Below are positions 22,616 to 36,400 of a stretch of DNA of 64,000 nt, in pieces. How positions within the stretch are numbered: the first letter of the stretch is position 1; each line of letters opens with the position of its first letter. The stretch lies in contig JACZZP010000004.1 in assembly GCA_015183035.1 (NCBI GenBank), forward strand, positions 2,604,001 to 2,668,000. Reading direction: 5' to 3'. The notes beneath the pieces were generated by a model. That model was not told the DNA's origin. It ran no database searches and saw only the letters and a program-made list of their open reading frames with translations. This DNA is from Meloidogyne chitwoodi. Its lineage: Eukaryota; Nematoda; Chromadorea; Rhabditida; Meloidogynidae. The position numbers and the translations under genes were made by a program.

Positions 22616-25229
22616 TTTTAGCTAATAATTTGCGCGAGTTTTGTAGAATATTCTAAAATTAGAAAGAAAAATAATAATTAAAAAATATAAAGAGATTATA
22701 AAAATATATAATTAGTGGAATGCTATATATTTATGTAAATGTAGTAAATGTGTTTTAAAACCATTTAATCACTAGATTTTTTAACATTACAAAAATAGGT
22801 AAATAATGTTTTGTAGAAAGTAAAAATTAAATTTGGAATTAAAAAAAAGTAAAAAGAAAAATTATTTAACAAAATTTTTTATAAGACTGATTGATAAAGA
22901 ACTGATTTTAAATACCTTCGATCACTTATTTATATACACCCTAATAAGTCACCTCTCCATAAGAGCAGAAACTCGTCATTCGAAGAAACGCGTGGCTCTT
23001 TCAGCGAAGAAAATTTTATAAATGGACAAAAAAGGAAAAGAATGACAAATTAATTTAGTCTCTGGGAATGTGAACAAGTCGCACGTGGCGACGAAATCGT
23101 AGAAAAAGAGAAAGGTAAAAAAGGTGATAAAGATGATGACATAGTTACATAATTCTTTCGATCTAATATAAATATGTGTTCTCGTTTTAAACTTTCATAA
23201 ACTACAAAAGATAAATATGCAACCAAAAAAATCATACAATTCAATGAAATCCACTTAAAGACAAAACTTGATGTAATAAGTAAAGAATAAAAAAGAACTT
23301 GTATTGTATTGGCTGTGGTCCAGATCGGATGATTGCGCTTTTAATGTCAATGAAAATTGCATCATGTTGACTGCAGCAAAGAAATACACTAATTTTTTTT
23401 AAATTTCGACGCAAGACATAATGGTGTGGATTAGGCGGAAATATTTTTGCTGATCAAAAATTCAACGACATATAAATATGTCATCATGTTTATTCTTTTT
23501 ACTAATTGACCATACCACGAAACATTTAAAAATGGATATAAAAAAATTAAATGCGTTGAATTAAAATGCAAATAAAGCAACGAAATTAAAGAAAATTAAA
23601 AAAGTTATGGCGATAATTTAAGAAATGAATAAGCTTTTTATTCAATGATACTGAATAAAAAATTGCTAATATTTGATTGGAAAAGTATTATAAATAATAG
23701 TTAGAAGGGCAAAATATGTTACGTGATTTGTAATTTATTTAGAAAAAAGATATATGGAAAATAGATCGATAGAGATTGATTTATTACAAATAGTAGATTA
23801 ATTTTGCTTAACATTAGTTAAAATTTTAAAAGGTTTTGTTTTCTTTATATATTATTATAAATAGCATTAACATTTTTAAAAGAATATTTTCTCAAAATAT
23901 CTAAATAAACTACTATAATATGTTTATATACGTATTAAGATTAATTTACCATAAGCTAATGAACAATTTTTAATAAACCAAAAAGAAGACAAGCAACTAA
24001 ACATTTTAAATATGACTTTCGTTTCTATGGTGGCATTCAAATAATGAATAGAGGATTAAAATAATACCAATCTCAAAAACTAGAGCACAATTTCTAAATT
24101 AATACTCATCTCTAAAAATCGAAACCAAATAAATAGTATGATGAAATTAGTCTTAATACAATAAACATATTTAAGATTAAATTAACAAATTTACCTGAAA
24201 CAAGAAATTTGTAGATGATCAGTTGGGGCGTTCTGCTTTTGATCTTTTAGATTTCGGTATTCTACATGATGCTTTGTTATCACTTTATTTTAGTATCTGC
24301 CTCTATTTTTGTAATAATTAAAAAATAAACGACAAAAATAACTACTCAAATATTTGTGATTTCAAAGAAATTCTTCAGCCCACTCAATTATATTAAAATT
24401 TAATTTATTAGTTCAGTTACCTACCAAATTTGTCAAAACATTTCCACATTCAAACTGTTTAAATTTCAATGAAACAAAACCATATCCAATCAAGAACAAA
24501 ATGATGAAATTATAACAACATTGAAATAAGTTTTTTCATATTCTTCCCTCACTTGTTGATTGATAAATACCTAAATATATTAAAAATTTATTTGAACATA
24601 ATTGTTAAACCTGTGACCATGTTTTGTAGTTGTTTGTGCACTTCGATCTTATGATCATTCCCATGTTGAACATTTTCCCATGCGCCATAATTAAAACTAA
24701 AGTTTAAAACTGTAAAACGTAAATGTAGATGAAACATAAAAACAATTAAAAAATATTTTTATACAAACCACGTGGTAATACAAAATTAAGAGTATTTAGT
24801 TTACTTCATTCACATCCGATGATAAATTCGATCATCACACTTGTTTTTTTGTACAAAAGATAAAAAAATTACTTTAACAAATTTTAAAATCATATCGATG
24901 AAGCAACAATAAACATTAATTAAAAATATTATAATAATAGCAATTTTATTTTTAAAATAAAATTATAATAATAACAAGATAATGACAAAATAATACTGAC
25001 AGGAAGATACAATTAAAAAAGATAACCAAAATTTTAAATTAAATTTTTGAAAAATTAATGAGGAAAATTTCTGCTACGAATAAAAAATAAGAATTTCACT
25101 TGAAGATTTTTGGTATTAAAAAAAGAAAGACTGAAAACCGCAAATTATAGCTTTCTGGGATGAGCAGTGAGGGCATTAATATAATGCATATAAAAAATAA
25201 TTATTATCAAGAAACCACTTTTGATTTAT
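22616..25229. other. Long AT-rich intergenic region
   Basis: About 2.6 kb between the aminotransferase start and the liprin-beta stop. I checked both strands for splice-linked exons and found none; the small ORFs at 22833 and 23050 have no supporting signals. No tRNA or repeat was recognised. Confidence 0.5.
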
Positions 25230-28200
25230 TTAAACATTAGTAATTGCTTCAGAAGAGGTTACATTTGTCTAAAAAATATTTATATCAAGATGTAATAAAA
25301 AATCAACCTCTGCTGGACATACTCTAACTTCTGGCTCGACAAATATATCCGATTTAGATTTTTTCCTTGATAAAGAAAAGCCAACACCAACACTTTTTTT
25401 AGACAGCTGAAAAATTAAATTTTAAACTAAATTTTATTTAAAAATTCTTTAGTAATAACAACGTATATAAAAACCTTAATGCGAAGTGAAGGGGTCAAAT
25501 GTGTTACAAATGGTTGTGTTAAAACATCTCGCTTATGGTTGATCACCTATTTAATTTTAATAAATTAGGAAAAATATAAAAAATTTGCTTTACCTTCTGA
25601 CCAAGAAGAGTGTTGAATTGTGTAGTTAAATGACGTCGAAGTAATGTTTTTTGTAAAGGAATTTGTAGCAATTCAGCAAGTGATTCCGATGTAAAAGTAG
25701 GCTCTAACACCATTAGTGCACCATGAACACCAGAGAAGGCCAGATTTTCTATGATTATTTTTGTAAAATCTTTATAACAAAAAATTACGTGTGAACTCAG
25801 CAAGATCAATACTACAAAGCCACCCAAGGGTAGTTTTGTGACTCCAACGCTCCACTTCTGTAGGCATAGGCGTTCGACTCAATGAATCCTACATAAATAT
25901 TCGATATAATTATCCATAATAAACTTTACTTAAAAAATTAAAAAACACAAAACTGTATTGAAGTGTCCCTCTATTCGATGAAGATGAAATTCTGCAGAGC
26001 GTAAAAACTGTATCGCTCTTGCCAATGATGCATGATTTAATGCAGAATGAATCCCAAGCTCTAACAAATCTTGTGCTGATAATTCAAGCAGCAACTTTAA
26101 GAACATTAACTTAATTTTAGAATACTTATTTAATACTCACGCAGCCATCCATTCTATAATTGGCAAAGAGATCACGGTATTGAGGTAATCCAATTAAGTC
26201 CAACCAAACTATAACCTTCAAGTTTACTTAAAATTTGAGCAAAATTTTTAATTTAAACCTGATTTGTGTCAAAGCTGTCGGAAGCTTCAAGTTCACCATA
26301 TTCAACACTTCTCTCAATTCTTGTCAACAGGCATTTTAATCTTTTCCTCTGTAATGCACTTTTAATTCCCAAATCGCGCTCAAAATCTTTATCGCTCATA
26401 TTAACTAAATGACGTCCGCTATGCACAGCATCTATTGAGTATCCATCAAACCCACTTTCATGAAGCCAACGATTGCATTTTTGTCCATCCCATTCAACAA
26501 ATTGTCTAATAGGTGGATTTAAACAAAATGTTGTCGAGTCAAACGTTGTAGCGGGAGAATTTGTAGTAAGAAAAGAAATTGGAGAAGGGAAGCTTTAAAA
26601 AATTTTATATTCGAAATACAGGTAATATCAAACCTAACAGTTTGAAAAAATCAAACCGAGGTGATGGTCTTAAATCCTGAAGAGAATTTCCACGATGAGC
26701 AAATCGTCCAAGAAATGAGCGTAATGTAGATCGAGGTCTCCTCCCACGTTTTTCTTTTTTATTGTGAGCCGATTTATTACCATTTTGTTGAAAATTATTT
26801 GTAGATGCAGAAAAACGAGAAGCAGTTTCGTCATCGCTTCCTAAAATCAAAACAATAATAAATAACATTTTTTATTAAAATAAAATGAGAAGAGCAGCAT
26901 AACTATTTATTATTCCTCTTCCCCATTTTGAAAAGCCCCAATTCCATTTGTTTTCATCTTTTTTCACTGTTCTCTCATTTATTTTACATGAGAATAACCC
27001 ACCCCCATAAATATTTGGTGGTTGTTGATAAATCAGTTTCGGTGCAGAGCCAAGAGAGTTGGACTAAAAGTAAAATTTGTTGAAATAAAACTCATAAACT
27101 TGTATAATTAAACATTAAAATATCACTAGAAATTTTAACCTTCGAGTGGATAGATCTTGGCAGACTAGCACTAGAATATGGAGGATGAACAGCTGAACAA
27201 ATCCCACCCGAACGACGCAATTCGTCAAGTTCAGCAGCTAATTGGCGAGCCATAGGAGAAGCTGGTGGTCTGTAAAAATTAACTAAAACAAACCTAGGAG
27301 ACTAACAAACCTTGGAGAATTCATCAAATGTGGAGGGATTGTTGGTGGCGATGAAACACGCCAAAGAAGAGGAGTGTAAGCAGCCACTTTTTGTTGTTGA
27401 GTGCCTAATGCAAATGTGAATGAATTTGACATAGGAAGAAAGGCAGGAAATGGTTGTTGATATTGCTGATGAGATTTTTTTTGTTGTTGCAGCTGGTGGT
27501 GAATACGTGGCACTACTTGTTGACCACTAGAACATGCAACAGTTGAGCATAAACTTAAAGGAAATGAATTGGAATGAGCCATTTGTTGATTATTTTGTTG
27601 GTGTTGACCATTTTCATCATTGAAAAGAATATGTCGAATTTGTTCATTTATGTCTAGTTGTGATTGTTGTAGATTGTGAAAAGGCAATGGCGGTGTAGGA
27701 CATTCACTCCTAGTTAATGTAGTTCTCCGACGCTGCTCGTCGAGTGCAGAACGTAAGCATTGGATTTGTGAGTCCCAAAAAAATAGAAAACTTAAAGGAG
27801 TATTTTTAAATTAATAATATACCTTCTGTTCATTATCGGCCAAAAGCCTTTGAATAGCCAGTTGCAGTCTGTCAAACTCTGCTCTGTTTATAGAACTTCC
27901 ATCACCATTTTTAAACCGTTGAGTTTTTGATAAAGACGGTTGCTCCGAAATACAATGTTCCAATTCGCTCTAAAAATAAATTTTATTTTTTTATGAAAAT
28001 AAGTAACATACATTCGAAAGCCTCAAACGCCGTTCCGCTTCGAATTTTTCACGCTCTAAAGCCAAGTTTTTATGTTGCAAATTGGCCAATTCTTGAGCAA
28101 TTGGTTCGATTGATTCTACTTCATTGCTGTTTCGATTACTTTTCACCTCACCATTACGTCGAGCATTGAGCATTGTCTCCATTTCGCGGATTTTCTCCCG

Positions 28201-31200
28201 CTGGAGTGCGACTTGTCTAGTAAGCTTTTCTACTTTCATTGAAAGACTGATTATTTATTAGAATTGTAAAATAAAAATACAAACTTGTCACGAGAGACAA
28301 TCAAGTGCTGAATACGTTCCTGATCAGAAGAAAACTCTGAACATAACATGACCGATGGAGATGGACTCTAATAAAGTAAATGTTTATTTAAGATTTAAAA
28401 ATGATAAGAATATTTAGTTTTATGTACATAGTTAACATGTAAATTAATTTTATGTCCTATATCAAAAATTAATAGAATAGAATTAGCAACAATGAATTTA
28501 GTTTAGCTTAAAAAATGAAAGATTAGTGTATTAGGATCGTTTGTCAAGAAATGAGAATGAAGCAAAAAAATAAGAGAATGGAAATAAACATAATTTACTA
28601 ACGCTGCAGACGGGCATCTTAAACAGATTACATGTGAGGGAAAAGGCTGGGGAGTGCTTTCTTTATCGAACTGTTGGTCCCAGGCGGGAGCGGACGTGCT
28701 ATAGGCATTCCATACCGATCCATAATCCCTCCCAAAAGACCAGGCTAGTGTATACAATAAGAAACCGTTATACGACCCCATCACTGGCACTAAGTAATTT
28801 GGCCAATGTTGAAAGAAACAAGCGTCCTCTTCATTTAATTTTGTTTGGTTCCACAAATGTCCCCTTTCACATTTCCTGAGCGAGTCCTCACTTCCTTTTC
28901 CTCAATGAGGCCAATATCCTTCTCCATTTTTACCGGATATATGGCCAAAATGTATTTAAAAATAACACAATGCACCATCTTCGTCATTCTCTACCTTTTT
29001 GGTGTAGATCGCAACAAAACACTAATTAAAAATAAATACTACAAGAACATAAAATATATGGGAGGAATGTTTCAAATCTTAAAGAATTGAAAAAGTGAAA
29101 TTGTATTGTGAAAACATTTTTTAAATTTTGTTTTAGAAATCTACTCCTCTTAAATATTTTCACGCATCAAACTAATGGAGAAATAAATGAGTTAAATAAG
29201 AAGAGAATAAGTACCTGGGAAAAGCATAAAGTGAATATTAAAACGTAAGAAACAGTAAAAATACAATCTTTTAAGGAATGCAAAAAGCTTAATAGTTAGT
29301 TTTTAATTGGCGCCCTTACATATATGTATAAGCTCGTTGGAGGGAAACGAACGGTCGGATATGGATGGCTAGGCGGTAAGCTCTTTGGTCCAAAACCACT
29401 ATTACGTTATGTAAGAAGAATGAAATTACTACCAACCAAAAATGGCATATAACATAAATAACCGAAATGAGTCCTTATTTATTCCTCCAATTTGTTAAAG
29501 TAAAAGATAGTTGGATGAATTCTCTCAAATAATTTTCTCCTAAATAACCTTCATCCTTCTTAACTAATCGTAAGCTTATAATTTTTGACATTCCTAAGGA
29601 AATAGAAATTTTGCATATACATAATGAGTAATGAAAAAGGAAAAATTGTAATAATAAAAAAGAAGTTTACCACGTATTTTCGAATTTAAATATTTTTATT
29701 AATTTTTTTTCTGATAATACTGACTTGCTCGAATTGCATGTTGTTCCCTTCAAAAGTATGGGATAAAGATGATTGTGTGTTCGAGGACACAAGATGTTGT
29801 TTCTTCGCCGTCATTGGCGAAAAATTATTTTTAGAACGATTATTACCAACCAAACTATGGTTATTAATTAAAAAATCAGTATTTCTTGAAGTAAGAGTTT
29901 GTTGCGGTGCTGCTATCGGTGCATCCATTTTTAAGATTTTTGCCGGCGTATGTGAATGTTTAATTTTTTGTTCCTCTTCACTTCCGCTTCTTGTATTCAT
30001 CGCTGAGGGAAGGACCAGTGTATCAAATCCAAGCAATGAAGTAAAATCTTTCCCTTGCGGTGTTTTTCGCTGTTGTTCTGTTGAGAGTATACCATCACTT
30101 CCAGATTCAATCAAAGGATTAGGTCGATATGGAGGTGGCGGCGGTAGAAACGAGCATGAAAAAGATCCATCAAGTGACGAGCCGATAGCAGAATCGCTGT
30201 GATTTATAAGAAATGGAAGAAGTGGACGAGAGCTGCAACTAGACGAACTGCCCCTGAAACTTTATTTAGTCCTTCAACCTACATCTTTTATAAATTTTTA
30301 TTTCAATCATTTAGTTCAGTTTTTTAAAGTTTACTTGTCAGTTACCTTCCTTTAATTGCCACATTTCCAGCGCTTTTGTTTAATATCATTTGTTCGCGCA
30401 AAGTTCTCTGATTGTGATCGGCACCCCCTCTCCCACTGCAATTCGACTTTGTAGACCATTTGCGTAGTAGTAATGGGTCGGCTGGATCGTGATTGACGGT
30501 TGTTGCTGTATTGGCACTCCGCCAAATAAGTGCAGCGGGATCAGATTTTCGACGAATTTTGATTGAGAAAATATAGAAATATATGACACCTAAAGATCTT
30601 ATTTTTATTCCTTATTAGCAAGAATTAAAATTATGTGAAATATTTAATGGAATTTTATTTATGTGATCGAGGTAATCTCATATGAGAAAAAGGAAGATCA
30701 GCAAATAATACAACTATCGACTTTACTTTCGCCCGAGATTTTAGGATTAGTAGTAAAAACAAAGCAAACGACCAACGGTTTGGAATGTCGGCTTTTAGTA
30801 TAAGGTTGTGTTGGGGCAAAGTCGTTTATAAGAGGCGAATGGCTATTATTTATTAATAGTTTTGTCGATCTTCTGCGATAACCTACATTATTCATCTGAA
30901 ATATTTTTTCTCCGGCTAGACGCCTATTATATTTTATCTCATATCGTTTCTTCATCACGTAGTCTTGTTTTAGATATAAAGGAATTTGATTGGCCAACTG
31001 TTATTTTATTCTAAAATGATTTTCCTCGTCTTATTTGTGAAATCACATCCAACATTCCCTTCCTCGTTTCATCAATAAACTCATAATTCTTTCTTAATTT
31101 ATTTCCACTACATATTTTCGATTCTTTGAAGTGATAAAATTAAAGAAAGTGCATGTGCCAATTTTAAAACGGAACCATTTTGATAAAAAAATCCATAATA

Positions 31201-31981
31201 TAAAAATGAACAGTAATGAAACGCGCGTAATGAAAAATTGATATGTAGAAGGATTAGATAAGGCATGTTAAAAATAATGTACCTGATTAGACAGAGAGTT
31301 GGTCATCGATTTATTGTTATCAACACTGGAAAAATCCAATACTTTTGCAGTACCATTTAGCCATGCTATAATTTTTTCCTTATCCTGACTGGAAGTTGGA
31401 TGTGCCAATTTATGTTGATCGATTGCCTATAAAAACAAGATAATTTTATAAATTTAATAAGAAAGTAGAAAATCAAATCGTCACTTTTAAGAATGTATGA
31501 AGATTCTTGTTTCCATCTTCAAAAAGTGCTGTTGATGGTAGATCATTAGAGGTTGGAGAAGGAAGTGAACAATTATTGATGGTTCCAACTGGAAGTGATC
31601 CACCAGCCCTTTCGCTACGGTCACCTGAAATTTCTTCTGAAGTTGTCTGAAGACTTTGCTCAGTGCTAGGAGGAGGTGATATAAGGGGAGAAGAATTTGA
31701 CGATAAAATTGATGATGTGTTTGAAGAATCCCCACTTGGCAGTGGCAATTGTGGGGAGGGAGAATCCTCCACTTTGGAGACAGGAGCGATCGGTGCTGAT
31801 CCTTAAAGTTAAATCATTAATTAAAAATAAACCCCTAACAAAATTGAAAAAGAATACGCCAAATTGCAGCTGAGCCACCAGTCCAAAAACCTGCATATAA
31901 GCAACCACCTTGAAGCAATGGCCCTTCTAGTGATATCGACGATATTTCGATATTATTTTCATTGCCATTTTTATTCTCCAT
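25230..31981 (-). CDS. hlb-1: Liprin-beta (PPFIBP homologue)
   Basis: About 20 exons from ATG at 31981 to TAA at 25230. N-terminal region with DKEKIIAWLNG, then a disordered Ser-rich part, a coiled coil (SDQERIQHLIVSRDK, LTRQVALQREKIREMETMLN), Gln-rich linker, and three SAM domains: WDGQKCNRWLHESGFDGYS..., VIVWLDLIGLPQYRDLF..., and VERWSHKTTLGWLCSIDLAE... through SGVHGALMVLEPTF and KTLLRRHLTTQFN. The tail has VRVCPAE and ends in ITNV, a class I PDZ-binding motif. Liprin-beta pairs with liprin-alpha and organises presynaptic and adhesion sites. Exons between 30346 and 30997 are uncertain in phase. The acceptor at 27775-27776 reads GG where AG is expected; with it the exon 27311-27774 keeps frame on both sides. 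A 1.36-kb intron (28368-29724) holds a GC-richer island. Confidence 0.9.
28560..28930 (-). other. GC-richer island in a liprin-beta intron, possible alternative first exon
   Basis: This stretch is much less AT-rich than its intron. On the minus strand ATG at 28927 opens 19 codons (MEKDIGLIEEKEVRTRSGN) to a GTGAAAG donor after 28871, in phase 0 with the next liprin exon at 28367, so it could begin a short isoform. A longer open frame (28503-28856) with WNQTKLNEEDACFFQHW lies alongside and cannot be connected. Both are tentative. Confidence 0.25.
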
Positions 31982-33475
31982 TCACTTTAGATTTATATAA
32001 AAATGTTTAACACGCTATTTGTTTAAAAAGAATAATTGTTGGTCACACTTCTTTATTTACGAAAATATGGCGATAATTAAGTTAGTTTTTTAATGAATTT
32101 TAATTGAATTACAATAGATTGCACAAAGGAAAATGTCGACTTTTTAGCGTGAAACGCAGGTTTTTTGGTTTCATATGCATTATAGTTTTTGATTGTTTTC
32201 ATATTTTGCATATTTCACTGAAACAAAACATGTGTTTTTGGAAAAAATATCGCTGCAATTTCAATTTTGAATTCATAAATGTTCGATTTCCAAACATTTA
32301 TTGATTTTAGTCCAAAATGCAAATTTTAGTTAGTGTTTTCGTCCATTAAGATAGATCAGAAATTCAGCAAAAAGAACCAACGACTGGACAAAAAAGTGAC
32401 AGGCATGTTATGGGGCAGAATGGGTCGATTTTCAGAGGATGAAGAATGCGCGGAGATTTGTAAGAAAAAATTCAATGAGCCCTTTTTACGACTATTTAGA
32501 TGAGTGGGATGGCTAAGTTATACGCGATTGTAAATACCCAAAATAGCAATTGTATATTTGTATTTGGGTTTAAAATAAATATTTAATTTTTTTAGCATCT
32601 TTATTTTATCAAAACATTCGGAAAATCATATTAGGATTTTGAACATGCTATTTCTAGAAGAATCTAAGGAAAGATAGGGTGACAACAACTGTTTCTTGGT
32701 TGACTAAAGGTAAATTAGAATTCAAATAATCTCCTGTTTAACAAAAATAGAAATTGAAACAAATGCATTAATATTTGTATTTAATACAGGATATACATAA
32801 ATAGTTTGAAATAAAACGAAGAAAGCAAATTGTTACACAATATTCCATAGAACAAATAGAAATAGCAGAAAAGTTAACGCAAAAAATAATTAATAGTGTT
32901 GCAACAATTGCGGTGTAATTTGCTATTCCAAAAGTAATAATTTAGACCACACAAAATCATAAATATATACATATGAGTAAAATTTAAATATATTTTCACC
33001 CTTAATACGCAATTGTTTTTAACAGAAATAATTTTTGGGCAGACGACAATTAATCAATCCAGTAAAATAATATTAAGAATGTTAGTACAAGCAGGTAAAT
33101 TTCCTATTAAATATTAAGAATCATTTAAGCCCAATCGATAAAAGAAAGTTATAAAAACAGTGTGAGAACATACAATCACACTTTTTGCACAAATATAAAA
33201 TTGCAAAACGTTTGCTCTGACATTGTTTCTTTTTTACTTTTTGATTTGTGGTTTAGATTGGTGGTGGCAAAACTATCGATAAGTATTAGTTCTTTTTTCA
33301 GAATAAAAATGTTCGAAACTATTAGGACAAGTTAAAGAATTATGTATTAGATAAAGAATGAATCTACTAGATTCTAAAAAATAATAATTGAGATTATTAT
33401 GTAAATCATTAAAAAAACTGTTTAAGTTTCTGATTGAAAACCAGAATTTTATATAAAAGCATAAATATACCTAAG
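31982..33475. other. Intergenic region between liprin-beta and the TBC gene
   Basis: About 1.5 kb, mostly AT-rich, with a slightly GC-richer part near 32380-32520. I see no supported exon or RNA gene. It should contain the liprin-beta promoter and the TBC gene 3' flank. Confidence 0.5.
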
Positions 33476-36400
33476 TTAAAGATCCCAACTGAATAAATGA
33501 TGTTTGATTAACAAGTCACGAACTCCTTCCTTTAACGGAATTCCGTTACCCAAAAAACCTTTTTTATCGCCTCTTTCCTTTATTCCATTTTCATCCATAT
33601 TTGGATTATCATTTTTTGATGTTGCTGCTGCTGTCCTTAATAATTCTTCAGCACAAATTATCTCTGATTCAACATCAAAACTAAAACCGAACTGCATTAA
33701 CAATTTTAACTCACAGCAGATCTGTGTTAAAAAATAATTAGGTCAATCCTTAAACATACTTTAAAATATAAGAATAGAATTTTATTACAGTTTTTAATGT
33801 TTTATTTAGACCTGTTGGGAGGCAGGTGAACGAATAAACGACCTAAATTTAAAATTAAAGAAAAAATGTCGAAATATCATTACCATGAGTGATAATAACG
33901 CTTGCGTAAAGCATCCTGACCGGCTGAATGACAAAAAATGTTAAACCAAAGATGTAGCACCTAAAAAATAAAGCATTTTTTTATTCATTTTTAATTTACC
34001 TGTTCATTTAGTCCAAATACTACAAAGGAACGGAATTTGCTGTCAAGAGGTGCATTTGCAGGTTCATGAGAACAATTAATTGAATGAATGGCCAAAATAA
34101 GTAATTCCTCAGGACTCAGAACTCGCCCATCTTGATCTAACCGAAAAGTATTCGATAAAGTGAGCCTTGATGTATTTTCTGTTAGATGACCGACTTTTTC
34201 TCCAATACTTCCAGCACACTTTGTTCCAGCTAGTCCACTAGCAATCAATTCTAAAAATTAAATACATCGTTAAAATTAAAAACAAAACTAGTTTTATTCA
34301 CAAATTATAAGAGAATATACCAATAAATGGCCATGGATGTGCCGTGCTTGAAGACGAGATAATTCCAAAATGGCGATTTGTTTGTCTAATTCTAAAAATA
34401 TGTGTAAGATTAATTCAAAACTTTTTAAATACCCGTGACAAAGGATTTGACGAAAGGCGAATGCAAAAGTACCACGAACAAGTTCAGCAATACGAGGACT
34501 CAAAACCTGAATACATATAATCAAAAATTGAATATAAGTTTAAAAAATACTTCATCTCCTTTCATGCAATAATTTCTACAATGTTCACCAACTAATTTGA
34601 CAAATTTGGCAGGAAACCAACCTCGTCTAAACTAATGTTTTTAATTTTTACAAAAACTATTTAAATGAATATAATTTTCTTTATATAACTATTACATACC
34701 TTCCATTCAATTCTCCTATCCAACAGTGTTCATCTTCGGTTGAAATAATTTGAATAAGGTTGTCTAAAAATCAAATAAATTTTTATTCCAAGAATAGAAC
34801 CTCGATGAAATCCCAAATCATTCTCATCTTCTTGATTGAAATCAGCGAGAGCTCTCGCTCTTTTCTGCCCATTAACTTCATTTCGTGAACTAAGAAAATA
34901 CTCTTGTTCTTTTAGTGAATCAAAGCCCAAAGAATAGTCAGCCTTGTATGGAATATATATTAATAGTTTTCAGGAATTATATCTTAATACAACCTGAGTG
35001 CAAATTTGTCGCTCACAATGTTTTTCATTACATTCTGAGAAATGCGCGCAAATTTGAATTATTGCATTTCGCAAATCCAATAGTAACTCAGTTTGACGAA
35101 TATTCTTCCGACGAGGATCCTCTTCTTCATTTTCGTTTTCATCATTCTTCTGCTGTTGAAATATTCGACGAACAACACTAGTAGTGCGATGCAATCTACG
35201 GCGAGTCACCTTTTCCTTGATAGATACTTCATTAAGTCTACCACCATCTTCATGGTCAATTATAACATCGATTGGTGTACCAGATATAATAATTGCCTTG
35301 AAAATATTTCCATTAGTTGTAAAAAAATACTTATAAACCTGGTATTTTCGCCTCAATTCTTTAATCAAATGATCAGTAACAGAAAATTCAAATGAATGTG
35401 CCATCTCGAGCAGGTCTTCTACACACGAAATTTCAGAAGATAGCCGACTAATTGCCGCAAAAAGTTCCGAGCCTGGATCAGAAGTTGAAGACTTTGCGTT
35501 TCTCCAGCGCTCTAATAGCTTTTCTTCGTTTAATTTTAACATTGCCAATATAATTCTAAATAGAACGGAAGTTCCAAATGAAAAAAGCCAATCCCAAATC
35601 CGAAAAAGTTCTCGAGGTTGAAATACAGATGCAAGCAATGTTATCAACCTTTAATTTATTTCGAAGTTTGAACATTTTTAAAATCAATATTAGAAACCAT
35701 TTTTTATTTAATGAAAAAACGAACCAATTTGCAATGACCATAGATATATCTGCATTAAGATCGTGCATCAGCTCTGTAAGTTCTGGCATATGTACCTGAC
35801 AATTTGTTTAACTTCAATCTTGATTCATTTACAATTACTTGAACTAGATGTCTAAGTAAACGTTCATCTACGCGAACTCCCAAAAGAGACGGAGAATAGT
35901 ATGCGGGTGGTAATAAATCTTCAATCAAGCAACACATTATCTGTAATACTACATGTTTGTGAATTTATATTTTAAATAATTTACCCAGAAGGCATTCTCC
36001 TCACAGCAAACAAGTAAAAGATCACCCACTACTAAACCCATTCCTTGACAATAACCTAGCTCTGGAAAAAGAAATGCGAGAGCTCGTAGTATTCTTCTAA
36101 ATTTAAGTACTATTAATTTAGCATAAACAACTCTTATGAAAAAAGGTAACCTAAGTGGAGCAATGCCTGGTGAATGTGCTTTGCTAAATGAGTAGTGATT
36201 GGGCAATGTTCGCAGCAAATCTCTAATGTGAAAAACAAATAATTTCAATAAATTAAAAAACTTCTCTATTTGGACATTAACAGAAGGTGCTCCTTCTTTT
36301 TCGCTTTTACACACAATTTTTGAATAAACAAACTGCCCTTAAATATCTTTTTTTAAAATATATTGTAAATCAATAAATTCTTCCACCTTTGGAACGCTTT

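Noticed and set aside
22833..23244. Short ORFs on both strands between the aminotransferase and liprin-beta
   Set aside because: Background composition, no connected exons.
29340..29400. tRNA-like A box (GGATGGCTAGGCGGTAAG) in a liprin-beta intron
   Set aside because: No B box or T arm follows within tRNA range.
31487..31908. Second-frame ORFs over the liprin-beta 5' exons
   Set aside because: Overlap the Ser/Pro-rich true frame, which fits splice phases on both sides.
35093..35799. Plus-strand ORFs opposite the TBC domain
   Set aside because: Shadows of the minus-strand exons, which match SGSM3 closely.
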